A stretch of 64,000 nucleotides of DNA from Aurantiochytrium sp. KH105. Lineage: Eukaryota; Sar; Bigyra; Thraustochytrida; Thraustochytriidae. The DNA lies in assembly GCA_003116975.1 (NCBI GenBank), contig BGKB01000010.1:310001-374000 (forward strand), read 5' to 3'. The number at the start of each line of letters is the position of its first letter. Within the stretch, counting starts at the first letter, position 1. Position numbers and translations under genes: made by a program. Positions 29,701 to 38,504 of this stretch are shown here, in pieces. Below the pieces are notes generated by a model. That model did not search any database. It was given only the letters and a program-made list of their open reading frames with translations, and was not told the DNA's origin.

Positions 29701-29868
29701 GTAGGGTTTGACATCCATGCAGCCCTTCTCATGAATGCGTTTGCAGAAAGGGATAACAATAGAGCAACCGAGGATAGCGCGCTCAACATGGTTCCGTGGA
29801 CGCCAAGGTCTCCTTATGCTGAGGCATCTCCTGCTCAAGACCCTCGAGTGTCGGCATCGAGGCGGTGA
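26761..29868 (+). CDS. Large membrane protein: claudin-like tetraspan plus two PqiA-type domains
   Basis: 1035 residues from the ATG at 26761. Residues 8-215 form four membrane helices; the first ends PLWW (29-30) and the following loop has GLW (46-48) and cysteines, recalling the W-GLW-C-C loop of claudin/PMP22 proteins. A disordered cytoplasmic stretch spans 230-350. A first PqiA-like block lies at about 360-510 (KIFTMLCLWFIP, LGKWSLVDAYVLCLMA) and a second at about 597-750 (ILQAWSALDVFIVSIVA); 'W.(M/L)(V/L)D.(F/Y)(V/I)' is the hallmark of PqiA. A further helix lies near 795-815, then an acidic tail. Bacterial PqiA works with MCE-type PqiB in envelope lipid transport. A lipid-related role here is inference. 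Confidence 0.78.
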   Translation: MVRSVLSGGLFFAFFATLAFVLASALPLWWYTTTELEGEMCACGTGLWRANFTWGDDLTQKNLLDGPYRCSADSLRMTKGCDAAAAQQPETRLKGQIAGGVSIVAVAASLCSVAFAFLCVIEGSDPSRFRRQHVLWAAASATAATILEIVVIAVFMSAPLFDNLAYNFQCHFVFDHALNSNPLRCQALGPSFGLALGGCILNSFACAMFYIALTDPLYIDPTTGRYSMFEHTLLGARPLDPNPVTVKPLEQEEITSRPSGAGSAGTGASATHSPLQTSIADDDNARGVNGGKKKIRTVSSREGEAAAPLLGGSTQETQGNASAFATIAARDEEQDAQQRIIDLDGSAPRPAFRQPSLSPLSFIKVFGVPTLLIFNAALFTWSNCSTGATVEPAVIISFPPELRWLGHKMFPHQVDAHGVVALKDDVFNFTILTSLRHFWNGHAYGLAILIGTFSGCWPYIKIFTMLCLWFIPAREKLRGKLLHWLDVLGKWSLVDAYVLCLMAVAFGFNADKTIAGVSVHVDMSVRPGWGVYSFVLATMWSLCMSHFMTYLHRHAMERRANPPSLTKAMERPPREALASRPYAPFPRRRRFTCSRFGQGAMWFVLLVTLATTILGQLVRTFEFRFSGLADLILVPERRNTTYSLVSNGLLLPEACSKGGFLSGGDWAWFMTIMYFIFAMVIPIVMLIALAILWGVPMTLRSTKRVFHVCQILQAWSALDVFIVSIVAAVLEIGSLSEAILSNSFATQQEGLCSFLKGMPRWMLDHVLHSLGLPSIDAELEHCALFRVDAVLLEGTWMLLSGIVAWAICTQLVMEFADASIVERTRILRVLSFDDGTDDEGGLAFRAEPGDEPLDPYERLRMQDNDEDLSESAEDEGENAFDRANITTQRHHEVSIIQHDDSVLEELDGPQAPLLRPLRENGAAPNGPPTSVYLARILRAQEEGARRYMGSFGDGMYGPFPRTWWPFFKQIGLLEKVAWDQVGFDIHAALLMNAFAERDNNRATEDSALNMVPWTPRSPYAEASPAQDPRVSASRR

Positions 29869-30104
29869 CGGAGAGTGCTCTATATTTCAAAAAGAATATT
29901 TTATCAAATTTGCCCTGCCCCGGACGAGGATCCGCGTTTCTGCTGCTGCTTGGCTTTTTTTGCGTCACGTCCCATGGTTGGTAATAAACGAAAAGCAGAT
30001 GCCATACCAAATTCTGTTTTCATCACGTCAAGCTTTTGTGTTTTGCAAAAGAGAATAGAAAATTATTTGAGAAAAGGGAAAAAGAGAAAAATTGGCTGTT
30101 GGTA

Positions 30105-31891
30105 TTAGAGCGCAAAGGATGCGCCAGTGCATGTGATCCCGTTAAAGACGTAAATGTTGGAAAGTACCACGTATTGATGCGTAATGAGTTTGACTGCTTC
30201 CTGAGAGGCAATGCCACCGAGGATGGCGGCCATATTGTGCATCTCGACGGCAGCGTATCGGACGAACTCCTTGGCGTGGTCGCTCGAGAGATTGAGCGGC
30301 GAATCGAGGCTGAGTTCAGTCCCGATCTCTTGTGCAAGGGCGAGGAGGAGCTGAATATCAGTCTCGTCACTGTCAGCAAGCTCGAGCCTTCCATTTTGGC
30401 CAGGAAAACGGCCGTGTTTGCTGTAAAATCGGTCGCATGCTCGCAACATTATATACATGAGTAGGGGCGACTGGGGGCCGCTGTCACCGACGCCTTCCAT
30501 CACTGCCATTTCGAGATCTTCCTTGTTCACCTTTGCTGGATCAATTTCATCACTAATTCGGGTATTTTGAGTGACGCGAATATAATATGCGTTCTTGCAA
30601 AACTCCTTGACATCCTCGCGCGAGATAATAGCCATGTCCAGACCTTGGGCTTGCAAAATACCGAGGCATCGGTCGTAGACTGCATTCGCGTCCGCATCCG
30701 CCTTGGCCTTATAAATGCGTTGCATGTCCACATACATTCCCGTAGTTGCCGTCATGTCGGGAAGCTTGCCTGACAGAGGGAGCTTGGGATGCGGGCCTTG
30801 GTCCTCGACGAAAGCCTTTAAAGCTCGCGCGAGAACCCAAAAGCGCATATTGAAAGGTCCGAGACCGCTAGGGAGAGCTTCCGTGCCGCAATAAGGGTGC
30901 GAAAAGACTTCTTCGGAAACCTCGGGAGGAATTTCCTTGGGGGTGTAGGCCAGAAAAGCCTTGTCAAAGGCCTCGAGAAGGTTCTCCTCCTCGCCCCATG
31001 ATTTGCGCGCTTGTTGCTTCACGAGCTCTTTGAACTCTTTCTTTTCCGCCATAGTTGTCGGTAGCTTGTTGTCGTGTTCGGCGCGCCACTTTTTCATGAG
31101 CTGGACGAGAACGACAACAAATGGGGTGTGCATGAAATCTTTGCTGTCCATCGCAGCAAGGTCGATCCCGTCTACAAAGGCTTCCAGTTCGGGAAAAGGA
31201 TCAGCAATGCGAAGATCCTCCATGGGTTCTGGCGAGGGTTTTGACTCAATAACGCAGTGGGTATGCGAAACGATGCGGCACACGCCAATAAAACCATATG
31301 TGCGCGCGACGACCATGGGCACGTTGTGCGGCAAAAGGGCTTCTTCGATGGCGAGGAGGCTTTGCTCGGGCATTTCTGTTGCAATTACAAGGGTAAAAGT
31401 GTTCAACACCGTGGAATCTCGCGTGACGAATTCTACCGGATCGCTCACGACAAACTCTCCCTTGACGTCTGGATTGAGCTCCTGCAGGAGCTCGCACGTC
31501 GTTTCTGCGCGGCCTTTGCCAAGATATTCCTGCGTCACGAAGAAGTTGTTGCTCACGTCCGCTTCCCCGACATTCTCGTCGTCTACGACTGTGAACTTGC
31601 CAATTCCTGGGAGCACCAGGTTTTTTAGCGTTTCCGTGCCCGTAGGCCCTGCCTGAACACATGCAATGGGTTGCGTCGCTTCACGTCAGCTAACTCTCTC
31701 TCGCTCACTCATTCACTCTGTCTCTTTGATCAAGTACGAGTGGCTGCGATACAAGGATTTGCTGGATCGCGCACTTGACAATGCTCGCCACTTACCTTGA
31801 GCAAGAGGATGTGCGCCTCAGCCAAGCTCTTTTGCCCGTGGCTCCCCCAGAGTCGCAGCTGGCGGTCGTACTTGGCGCCAGCTTCGTCCAT
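30105..31891 (-). CDS. NAE1: NEDD8-activating enzyme E1 regulatory subunit (NAE1/APPBP1/AXR1), spliced
   Basis: Exon 1 is 31796-31891 (96 nt), the intron is 31653-31795 (GTAAGT donor, TTCAG acceptor), and exon 2 is 30105-31652. Joining in phase 0 gives 547 residues, near the human 534. Exon 1 supplies the E1 hallmark KYDRQLRLWG (residues 7-16); across the junction the sequence reads LLLK then AGPTGTETLKNLVLPGIGKF, the conserved start of the first E1 Rossmann unit. Further matches are DDENVGEADVSNNFFV and VVARTYGFIGVCRI. NAE1 pairs with UBA3 to adenylate and load NEDD8, which activates cullin-RING ligases. The regulatory subunit lacks a catalytic cysteine domain, consistent with what is seen. 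The C-terminal segment NMAAILGGIASQEAVKLI is typical. Confidence 0.96.
31653..31795 (-). other. Intron of NAE1
   Basis: 143 bases. The donor is GTAAGT; the acceptor is TTCAG. A CTGAC word about 32 bases before the acceptor fits a branch site. Splicing restores a continuous, conserved E1 sequence. Confidence 0.9.
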
Positions 31892-32840
31892 CGTGCTTGC
31901 CCCTTGCTTGCTTGCTCGCTTGCAACCTCGTTCTCCCCCCTTCAACTCGCCGCAGAGGGGCTCCCTTCACTTCGCGTGCAATGCGCTCGCTCACGCGGTG
32001 CCGCTCGACCTCTGCATCCACGCGCCGCGTGGCCTCGCGTTTCCCGCTTTTCCTTTTGCCGAGCGAGCTGCGCTTGCTTGGCCAACTGCGTGCGAGATGA
32101 AAGATACACAAGCAGGAATTTGCGTTGCGGACCCGGAGTCATTCGTTTCGGCGGTGTGGACTTGCGATAGGGGATCCGGTCCAACGGTCGCCTCGTTTTA
32201 TCTTTGCTTTTTATTTTTGGTATTTTTCCCTCCTCCTCCTGCACAGTCAGTCTCTGGAGCCGCGCGCCGATAACGCGCGCGCGATCGTTCGAGGCTGGCT
32301 GCTGTCTGCTCTGCTGCTGCGCGCCAGCGGTCTTTCCAGAAACTGCAGCAGCAGACGAGCGCGGAGAACGCCTTGCGATCCATCTCCACGCACGCGTGGC
32401 GGTCGTGGAAGGCGAGCCTGAGCCCGAGAGGCCATTTGGCCCTGGCGGGCTGGCGACTCTCAAGCGGAAGTGGCGTATACCGCGCATAGCCTACTTGCGA
32501 GGGGCGCGCGCAAGTGGAGAATGGGCCGCCCGAACTACCTTTCGCCTACCATCCTGGCTGTAATAAACACAATAGACACAACAGCTCGAAGCGAGCAGGA
32601 CGAGACGAGCCCTCTTCACCAAAAGCCCAACCACCGGACGCTGCGCTGCGCAAGACCTTGCCCGCGCGCGGCGGCGTCTACGCGGAGAAGGCGCTCTTGG
32701 CGTCCAGCCCGGGCCGTCTCGGCGGACGGGCGCGCGGGAGGACCGTCGGCCGCCGGGCGCGGAGGCGGAGACCGGGCAAGAGCGGCGGGCCTCGAGACGA
32801 GACTCGCCGGCGCAACCGTCGGCGGCGCGAGCTTGGCGAG
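31892..32840. promoter_or_regulatory. Divergent intergenic region, NAE1 / CEP104
   Basis: About 950 bases. The frame of CEP104 is open back to 32514, but there is no ATG in it before 32841 and the translated part is Arg-rich and not conserved, so I treat it as 5' leader. No RNA gene is seen. Confidence 0.45.
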
Positions 32841-32989
32841 ATGGACCTGCGCGAAGAGTCGAGCGCTCGGGCTCGCGGCGGCGGGCTTGCGCAGCAGGAC
32901 GGGCGACGCCAGCAGGGACCGGAAGGGGGCGGGAAGATGGGCTCGCGGGCCTATCAGTACCAGAACCAGGACCCGGACCAGCAGTACGT

Positions 32990-33021
<32 letters not shown>

Positions 33022-36000
33022 CGGCCAAGTCGCGTGCCTCGGCGCCGGGCAAAAATGCGGCGCCAGGCAAAGGCCCAAAGCAAGTCAAGTTCGAGGTGGT
33101 GTACTGCTCAGGGGAAGATCCAGAGTTCCCTGCGTCGGAGCTAAACGTGCACTCGCCGCAGACGCAAGGATGGCAATCACCGCCATTCTGCGCATACCCG
33201 CAAGAGATTGGCCTCGGCTTCTTGGTGGGCGAGGTCGACCTTGCCCAGCTGCAAATCCTTTCGCACCAATCGAAAATTGCAACCAAAATTGACGTCTACG
33301 TGGGGCGAGGGAACTCGTACGAGTCATGCAACTTTCGGCGTCTTGGACATCTGAGCCTCGACAGCAATGAGCGCAGCAATTTTGCCGCCCGCGAGCTCAA
33401 ATCCGTGTACATCGGTAAACAGGGGAGCTTTCTCAAACTTCTCATCCACAAGTGCCACCTGAACAGCCTCAATATCTACAATCAGGTCGGTGTCATGGCC
33501 ATCAATGTTCTCGGGCATGCCATCGCAAACGGAAATGGGCACCCAGGGCGCGACGGGTACCTCGCAGCGGAGTCCAACCAGAGAATGAGTGAAGGCCGAG
33601 GGGGATCAGATCGGGCCTATCCGACTGCTGCCTCCAGACAAGTGCCCCCGCTCCAGGATCTTGCAGTGGATATGCAATTTGATCCCGTGACCGCCAAGCT
33701 GCTCCGCGAAGTGCACGATGCAAAGGAACGCGCAGTCGAGGAAGAAGAGTACGAGCTTGCCAAGCAACTCAAAGAGGCTGAGGGCCGTCTCAAACATGTC
33801 GGTGTAAAGCTTGCCCGTCTCGAGGCTGCCAAACGGGATGCTGTCGCATGTGAGGATTATGACCAGGCTGCAGTCGTCAAACGAGATATGCAAGCGATTC
33901 GGGCAGACCTCGAGGCAGAAGTCTCTCCTCTCTTGTACCGCCGTCCCTCTGCGCGCCAGCCAGCTGGACCGCCTCAGCAGCGGCACTCTGGTCCGCATCA
34001 ATCTGTCGGCCCGCATTCTTTTGCTCAGCCCCAGCAGCCGCACGATAGTCATTTCAATGCAGGATACGGTCCTTCTGGCGGACCCGCACCCCCATACGGA
34101 GAGCCGCACGCCTCGCATTACAACAACAACGAAGCAATGCCCGAAGACACGCACATGCACAACAATGGTCAAGGTGGCGGACCTGCAGCAGATGGGCCCC
34201 AGACTCATCATGGTGGACATCAGCACACATTCTCGCCGCAAATGCCTGCGCAGCCTGGCCCGGTCGAGGACGAACGCCCGCTTCCCGTGCTTCAGCATCA
34301 AGAGCAGCAACGACAGCATTCACCCTCGGGAGCGGCGAATGGCATGAACTCTGCACGATCTGCCGGCCGCCTTCCTGGTGACGAGCCGACAATGGGCGGC
34401 ATGGGCGGCGCCAATGGGATGTACGAGGACGACGAGGCCGCTGGGCCGGCCACCGACCCAGCAGTCATCGCCGAGGCTCTGGACGGTGTCGCAGGCGCTG
34501 ATGAGCTCCCCGAGGCCGAGCCGCTACCGAAAGGCCTGGGCAATGAGGTTCAGCCACTCATTGATGCCTTTGGGGAGTATCTCGTTCGCTGTCTCTATAG
34601 TCGTCAGGTGCGTCTCCGTGCCGCGGCTATGAGCAAGCTGGAGATTGACCTCGAGCGAAAGTTTGACATGAGTGACGCTCGCATCTTTGGCGCGATCTGC
34701 ACCGTCTGTCGTATGTCAGCAACCGACAAGATTGCCAATATTTACATGCAAGGCGTAAAGCTTCTCGAAACAGCGAGCACACGAGCGAACGACGCCGGCG
34801 GACTCAGACGTCATGATGTGCACCCGCTTGTGGAGCCGCTTATGCCACTAATCATTGACAAGCTGGGAAATAATGCAGCGCGCATTCGGGACGCAACAGC
34901 ACAGCTGCTCCAACACTTGGCACGTCTCAAGGTCGTCGGCGTACATACTGTAGCAGGCGCCGTGCTTAAACTATTACGGCCTGGAAAGTCAATGCTATGG
35001 CGCCAGCTCTTGGGTCGCCTCAAGCTCCTCGCGGACCTCATTGCAGAGTTTGAGATGAAGGATGCAAATGGTCTCAGTCTTGAGGCAGTCATGAGCCTTA
35101 TTACCGCGTACAGTGGGCATGTTCACCCCAATGCAGAGGTGCGCGAATGTGCCAAAGAGGTTGTTCTCCAGGTTTATGCACAGGTTGGCGATACGGTCAT
35201 GCCGTATCTCAAAGACTTGCGTCCCAAACAAATGGAGGAGTACGAGGCTGGCTTTGATCAGATTGATCGATCGCAGGGGCGATCGCCAGTCAAGCGAGCC
35301 GCTCGGGCAGACACAGAGAACAAGCCCACTGCGCGTTCGGCCCGTTCCACCCGCTCCCATGGGTCGCCAACGCCCGGCAAGGCCAAAAAGGGCGCACATA
35401 GTTCAAAGTCTGGCGCAGCAGGCGGTGGCAATTCCCCCGGAGCAAGGACGGAGCGAAGCCGCAGGGCGGGCTCCAACGAGCTTGACGAAGGCTCGCCACG
35501 CTCGCAAGAAGTTAATATCAACATCAATGTGTCTCATGGCGGACGTCACGATAATGAAGAAGAACTCTTGCCCGAACGCAACGGGTCTCATAAGAATGGA
35601 GGTCGTCATGCTGTTGAAGATGACGACGACGACGTCTCGTACGAGGAAGAACCGTTTACTTGCCAATTTTGCGGCCGCCACGATCCCGAATTTACGGATG
35701 ATGCGCTGGACATTCATTACTGGAAGGAGTGCCCCATGCTCACGAGTTGTCTTCAATGCGAGCAAGTCATCGAGGTGGCGATGCTCAATGATCACCTTTT
35801 GAACGAGTGCGAAATGAAACACAACCACGAACGATGCCCTCGCTGCGGTGAGGCGATTGCTGCGCAGTATTTTAACCAGCACGTCAAGCGTGCCTCTTGT
35901 CGCCCGTCGCAGTCTGTCTCCAAGGCAAATCGTTGCCCGCTGTGTCACGAAGACGTCAAGCCTGGCGAGGACGGTTGGCGCGAGCACATTCTCATCGAGC

Positions 36001-36044
36001 CTGGCTGCAACAAGAACCCACGCACCGAGCACCTCCGTGGCTGA
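32841..36044 (+). CDS. CEP104: Centrosomal/ciliary tip protein CEP104
   Basis: 1067 residues from the ATG at 32841. A Gln-rich N-terminus includes ten consecutive Gln (CAG run 32991-33020). The CEP104 jelly-roll domain spans about 82-230 (FEVVYCSGEDPEFPASEL, GWQSPPFCAYPQEI, ARELKSVYIG, IYNQVGVMAINVLG). Coiled coil covers about 286-363. A TOG domain lies at about 566-800. The C-terminal zinc-finger array lies at about 938-1057, with CQFCGRHDPEFTDDALDIHY, CLQCEQVIEVAML, CPRCGEAIAAQYF and CPLCHEDVKPGEDGW. CEP104 sits at the tip of cilia and the distal centriole, binds tubulin and EB1, and supports cilium elongation. The middle (370-560) is Pro/Gln/His-rich and probably disordered. With DNAL4 it argues for a flagellated life stage. 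Confidence 0.95.
32991..33020. repeat. (CAG)10 microsatellite, coding for poly-Gln
   Basis: Ten CAG triplets in frame near the CEP104 N-terminus. This is a candidate length polymorphism. Confidence 0.9.
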
Positions 36045-36396
36045 GCGTACAATACAAACCGTCCTTCACAAGAAGACTCGTTTCTTATTGAAAAAATGGG
36101 AAAACCTGGCTGGGCTTCTGTCGCGCTCTCATCTGTCTCTGTGTGCGCGGCAGTACAAGTCCCGGCATAAGCAAGCTTCGCAAAAAAGGGTGGGGGGCTG
36201 GTGGGTAAAAGTACGATAAAGGAGAACCTTGGATCCATGACTGATAGACTTCGCAAAGGCAAGCAAAAACCCCATAAAGACGAACTTTCTTTTTTCTCTC
36301 TGTACCAGTACTGGTCGAGCCTGAACATGTGTTTGCGAAAAGCAAAAGACCTAAGAAATTAAAGACCCCTTCTTTTATTTATTTTATTTTCTAAGA
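36045..36396. other. Convergent 3' spacer, CEP104 / serine hydrolase
   Basis: About 350 bases. On the minus strand AATAAA-like words are repeated just past the hydrolase stop (36365-36390), plausible polyadenylation signals. Nothing else is seen. Confidence 0.45.
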
Positions 36397-37920
36397 TTAT
36401 AGACCTACAACCTGTGATTCGTTGTGCGGCGCGCCAGCAGCGTCCAGGAGAGAGCGATAGAAGTCAACTTGTTCCCAAGAAACGACAAGAGGCTTGATCT
36501 GGCCGAGTCGCACGATAATAACTCGAGATTTGGGCGCTACAACCACAGCCTGTTCCTCGAATCCGTGTGCGACGAATGTCCCGCGCGGAAACGCCTCGTG
36601 GTACCAGTCCTTTCGCGGATTGACGCGACTCGAAAAGCGCTTGTCGCACGTCGCGAGATCGCTTTCACTCTCGTCAGGTCCCAGGGCAGGACCGAGATTT
36701 CCCCAAAAGTGAGCGCCGTGAACTCCCCTTGACGTCGGCGTTGGCGACGTGGAAAAACGCATCCAATTCTCTGGCAAAAGGCGCGTGTTGTTCCAAACAC
36801 CGTCCTGAAGCAGAAATGTGCCAAACCTCGCCCAGTCTCGAGCCGTGGCCCATCCAAACGAAGAACCAATGAAAGTTCCGCTTGGATCGGTTTCCATGAC
36901 GGCGCTATGCATGCCAAGTTTTTCAAAAAGGGCTTCCGTGGGGAATCGCAAGTACTCCTTGTGCGTTGCAAAGGTTCCCTGAAGGAACTTTGAAGCCACG
37001 TTGGAGGCGTGACTAGAATACCGAAAGCACTTGCTCGCGTTATGTGGGCCGCGAAAGCCAAGATGCGCTTGCACAAGTGAGCTATCCGTAAATAACATTT
37101 TCGTCGTGTCTGCCATTGGTGTGTAGTACTCGTCAAGATCGAGACCATCGATCATGCGCAGCACTTCCTCGAGACGAAGCTTTCCGCGGTCGTCGTGCGC
37201 GTACTCTGGCATGTACGTCCCCAGCTGGGCATCGAGACCCTGAGGAATTCCGCCTTCGTGGACACGGCGGCCGAGAAGGATGTTGAGCCAGCTCTTGGTC
37301 ATCGACCAGCCGAGGAGCCGCGTCGTAGCGTTGCATCCGTCTCCATACCTTTCGTAGATGATTTGACCGTCCTTGATAACAAGCAGCGCACGTGTATGAA
37401 GACGGACGTCGTCAACGTGCGTGTCTGCAATTCTACGCAGGCGCTCAATATCAACATTTGCCTGGGCCTTTGCAACTGCCTTGCGATCGAGGCTGTCACC
37501 AAGAGGGAACGCGTCAGGACGTTGGGAAGTCGTCTGGGCAGCAGGAAACCCCTCCAAGAGTGCCGCAGCGCCATCAGGACGGGCGTCAGCATGCTCGAGT
37601 GCGCACCCAAGACGCGACGATTTCCAGCAAGCCCGTTTCTCGAGTCCCGGGAAAAATCGTGAAGACGCCACGACGCATTTCGACTCTTGTTCGACATCGA
37701 GGCGCGAGAAAAGTCGAATTGGCGGGAACACAAACTCGGCTTCGAGCGCGCTCGTCAGACTCCTCCCTGCGACAAAGACCACTGAGCAGCCGATCTTGGC
37801 GCCATAGCCATTGCTCATTTGCAGGCCTTGCTTGACCTCTTCTTCGAAGTGGACCACGAACACGCCGAGCGCCACAGCCAGCACCACCACCAGCAAGGTT
37901 GTCCAAGCAAGGCAGCCCAT
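36397..37920 (-). CDS. Membrane-anchored serine hydrolase of the class C beta-lactamase family
   Basis: 507 residues. An N-terminal anchor helix spans about 5-24. The catalytic domain starts near residue 160. The SxxK motif is GWSMTK (S206, K209), and a candidate Y-S-S/N motif lies in CFRYSSHASN, near residue 310. KDGQIIYERYGDG matches the entry to this fold. The family (PF00144) includes esterases, DD-peptidases and lactonase-like enzymes such as LACTB; in eukaryotes most are hydrolases of unknown substrate, so beta-lactam resistance should not be assumed. The anchor suggests a lumenal or extracellular catalytic domain. Residues 30-150 are not conserved as far as I can tell. Confidence 0.85.
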   Translation of the reverse strand: MGCLAWTTLLVVVLAVALGVFVVHFEEEVKQGLQMSNGYGAKIGCSVVFVAGRSLTSALEAEFVFPPIRLFSRLDVEQESKCVVASSRFFPGLEKRACWKSSRLGCALEHADARPDGAAALLEGFPAAQTTSQRPDAFPLGDSLDRKAVAKAQANVDIERLRRIADTHVDDVRLHTRALLVIKDGQIIYERYGDGCNATTRLLGWSMTKSWLNILLGRRVHEGGIPQGLDAQLGTYMPEYAHDDRGKLRLEEVLRMIDGLDLDEYYTPMADTTKMLFTDSSLVQAHLGFRGPHNASKCFRYSSHASNVASKFLQGTFATHKEYLRFPTEALFEKLGMHSAVMETDPSGTFIGSSFGWATARDWARFGTFLLQDGVWNNTRLLPENWMRFSTSPTPTSRGVHGAHFWGNLGPALGPDESESDLATCDKRFSSRVNPRKDWYHEAFPRGTFVAHGFEEQAVVVAPKSRVIIVRLGQIKPLVVSWEQVDFYRSLLDAAGAPHNESQVVGL

Positions 37921-38504
37921 CGTCTTGCTCTATTCGCGTCGCCGCCGATTCGTTTGCAATGTCGATCTATACCTACCTGCTCTTCTTCTTCCGGCCGTCC
38001 CCCAAAATCCTCGACTGCGAAACCCTTTTTTGATATTTATGTATCCGTTGGAAAGCATAAACACTGTGGCACTGTGGCGGTCACGGTGCCCGTGACTTGG
38101 ACCGTGACCGTGACCGTCACTCGCTCGTAGCCCCGCCACATCTTGAGTCGGAGTTCGAGTCTTTTCCCGCGTCTATAGAGGAGTACAGGAGTACATATAC
38201 CATGGTATGGGGATAATTTTCAGAGCAATGTGATGCGATGCGATGCGATGCGCTCATGAGAGAAAGGCGAATCGTTGTGCACTCTATTGCCCCTCGGCAT
38301 CGTTCGATCCAAAAGAGAAAAGAAAAAAAAAAAGAGGTGTGCGCTAGAACGCACGCATCCTGGAGACGTTGAGAAGCAGGACGTTTGACGAACCAAGAAG
38401 AGTCTCAATTTGCCCTTGGGCGCTGTCTTGACTTGGCGGGCAGAGACAAACGTGGAATATAGGACACGCGAACCGGGTGGGCCGGGCCCGCCGTGCAAGG
38501 AGCG
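37921..38504. promoter_or_regulatory. Divergent promoter region, serine hydrolase / formin
   Basis: About 580 bases. It contains a perfect 12-base palindrome ATACCATGGTAT (38197-38208), four tandem GATGC units just after it (about 38232-38251), and the 12-base word attgcccctcgg (38286-38297) that also occurs in the hairpin at 22158. Confidence 0.5.

Noticed and set aside
32514-32840. 109-residue N-terminal extension of CEP104
   Set aside because: It starts at a GTG, is Arg-rich and unlike CEP104, and the first ATG is at 32841.
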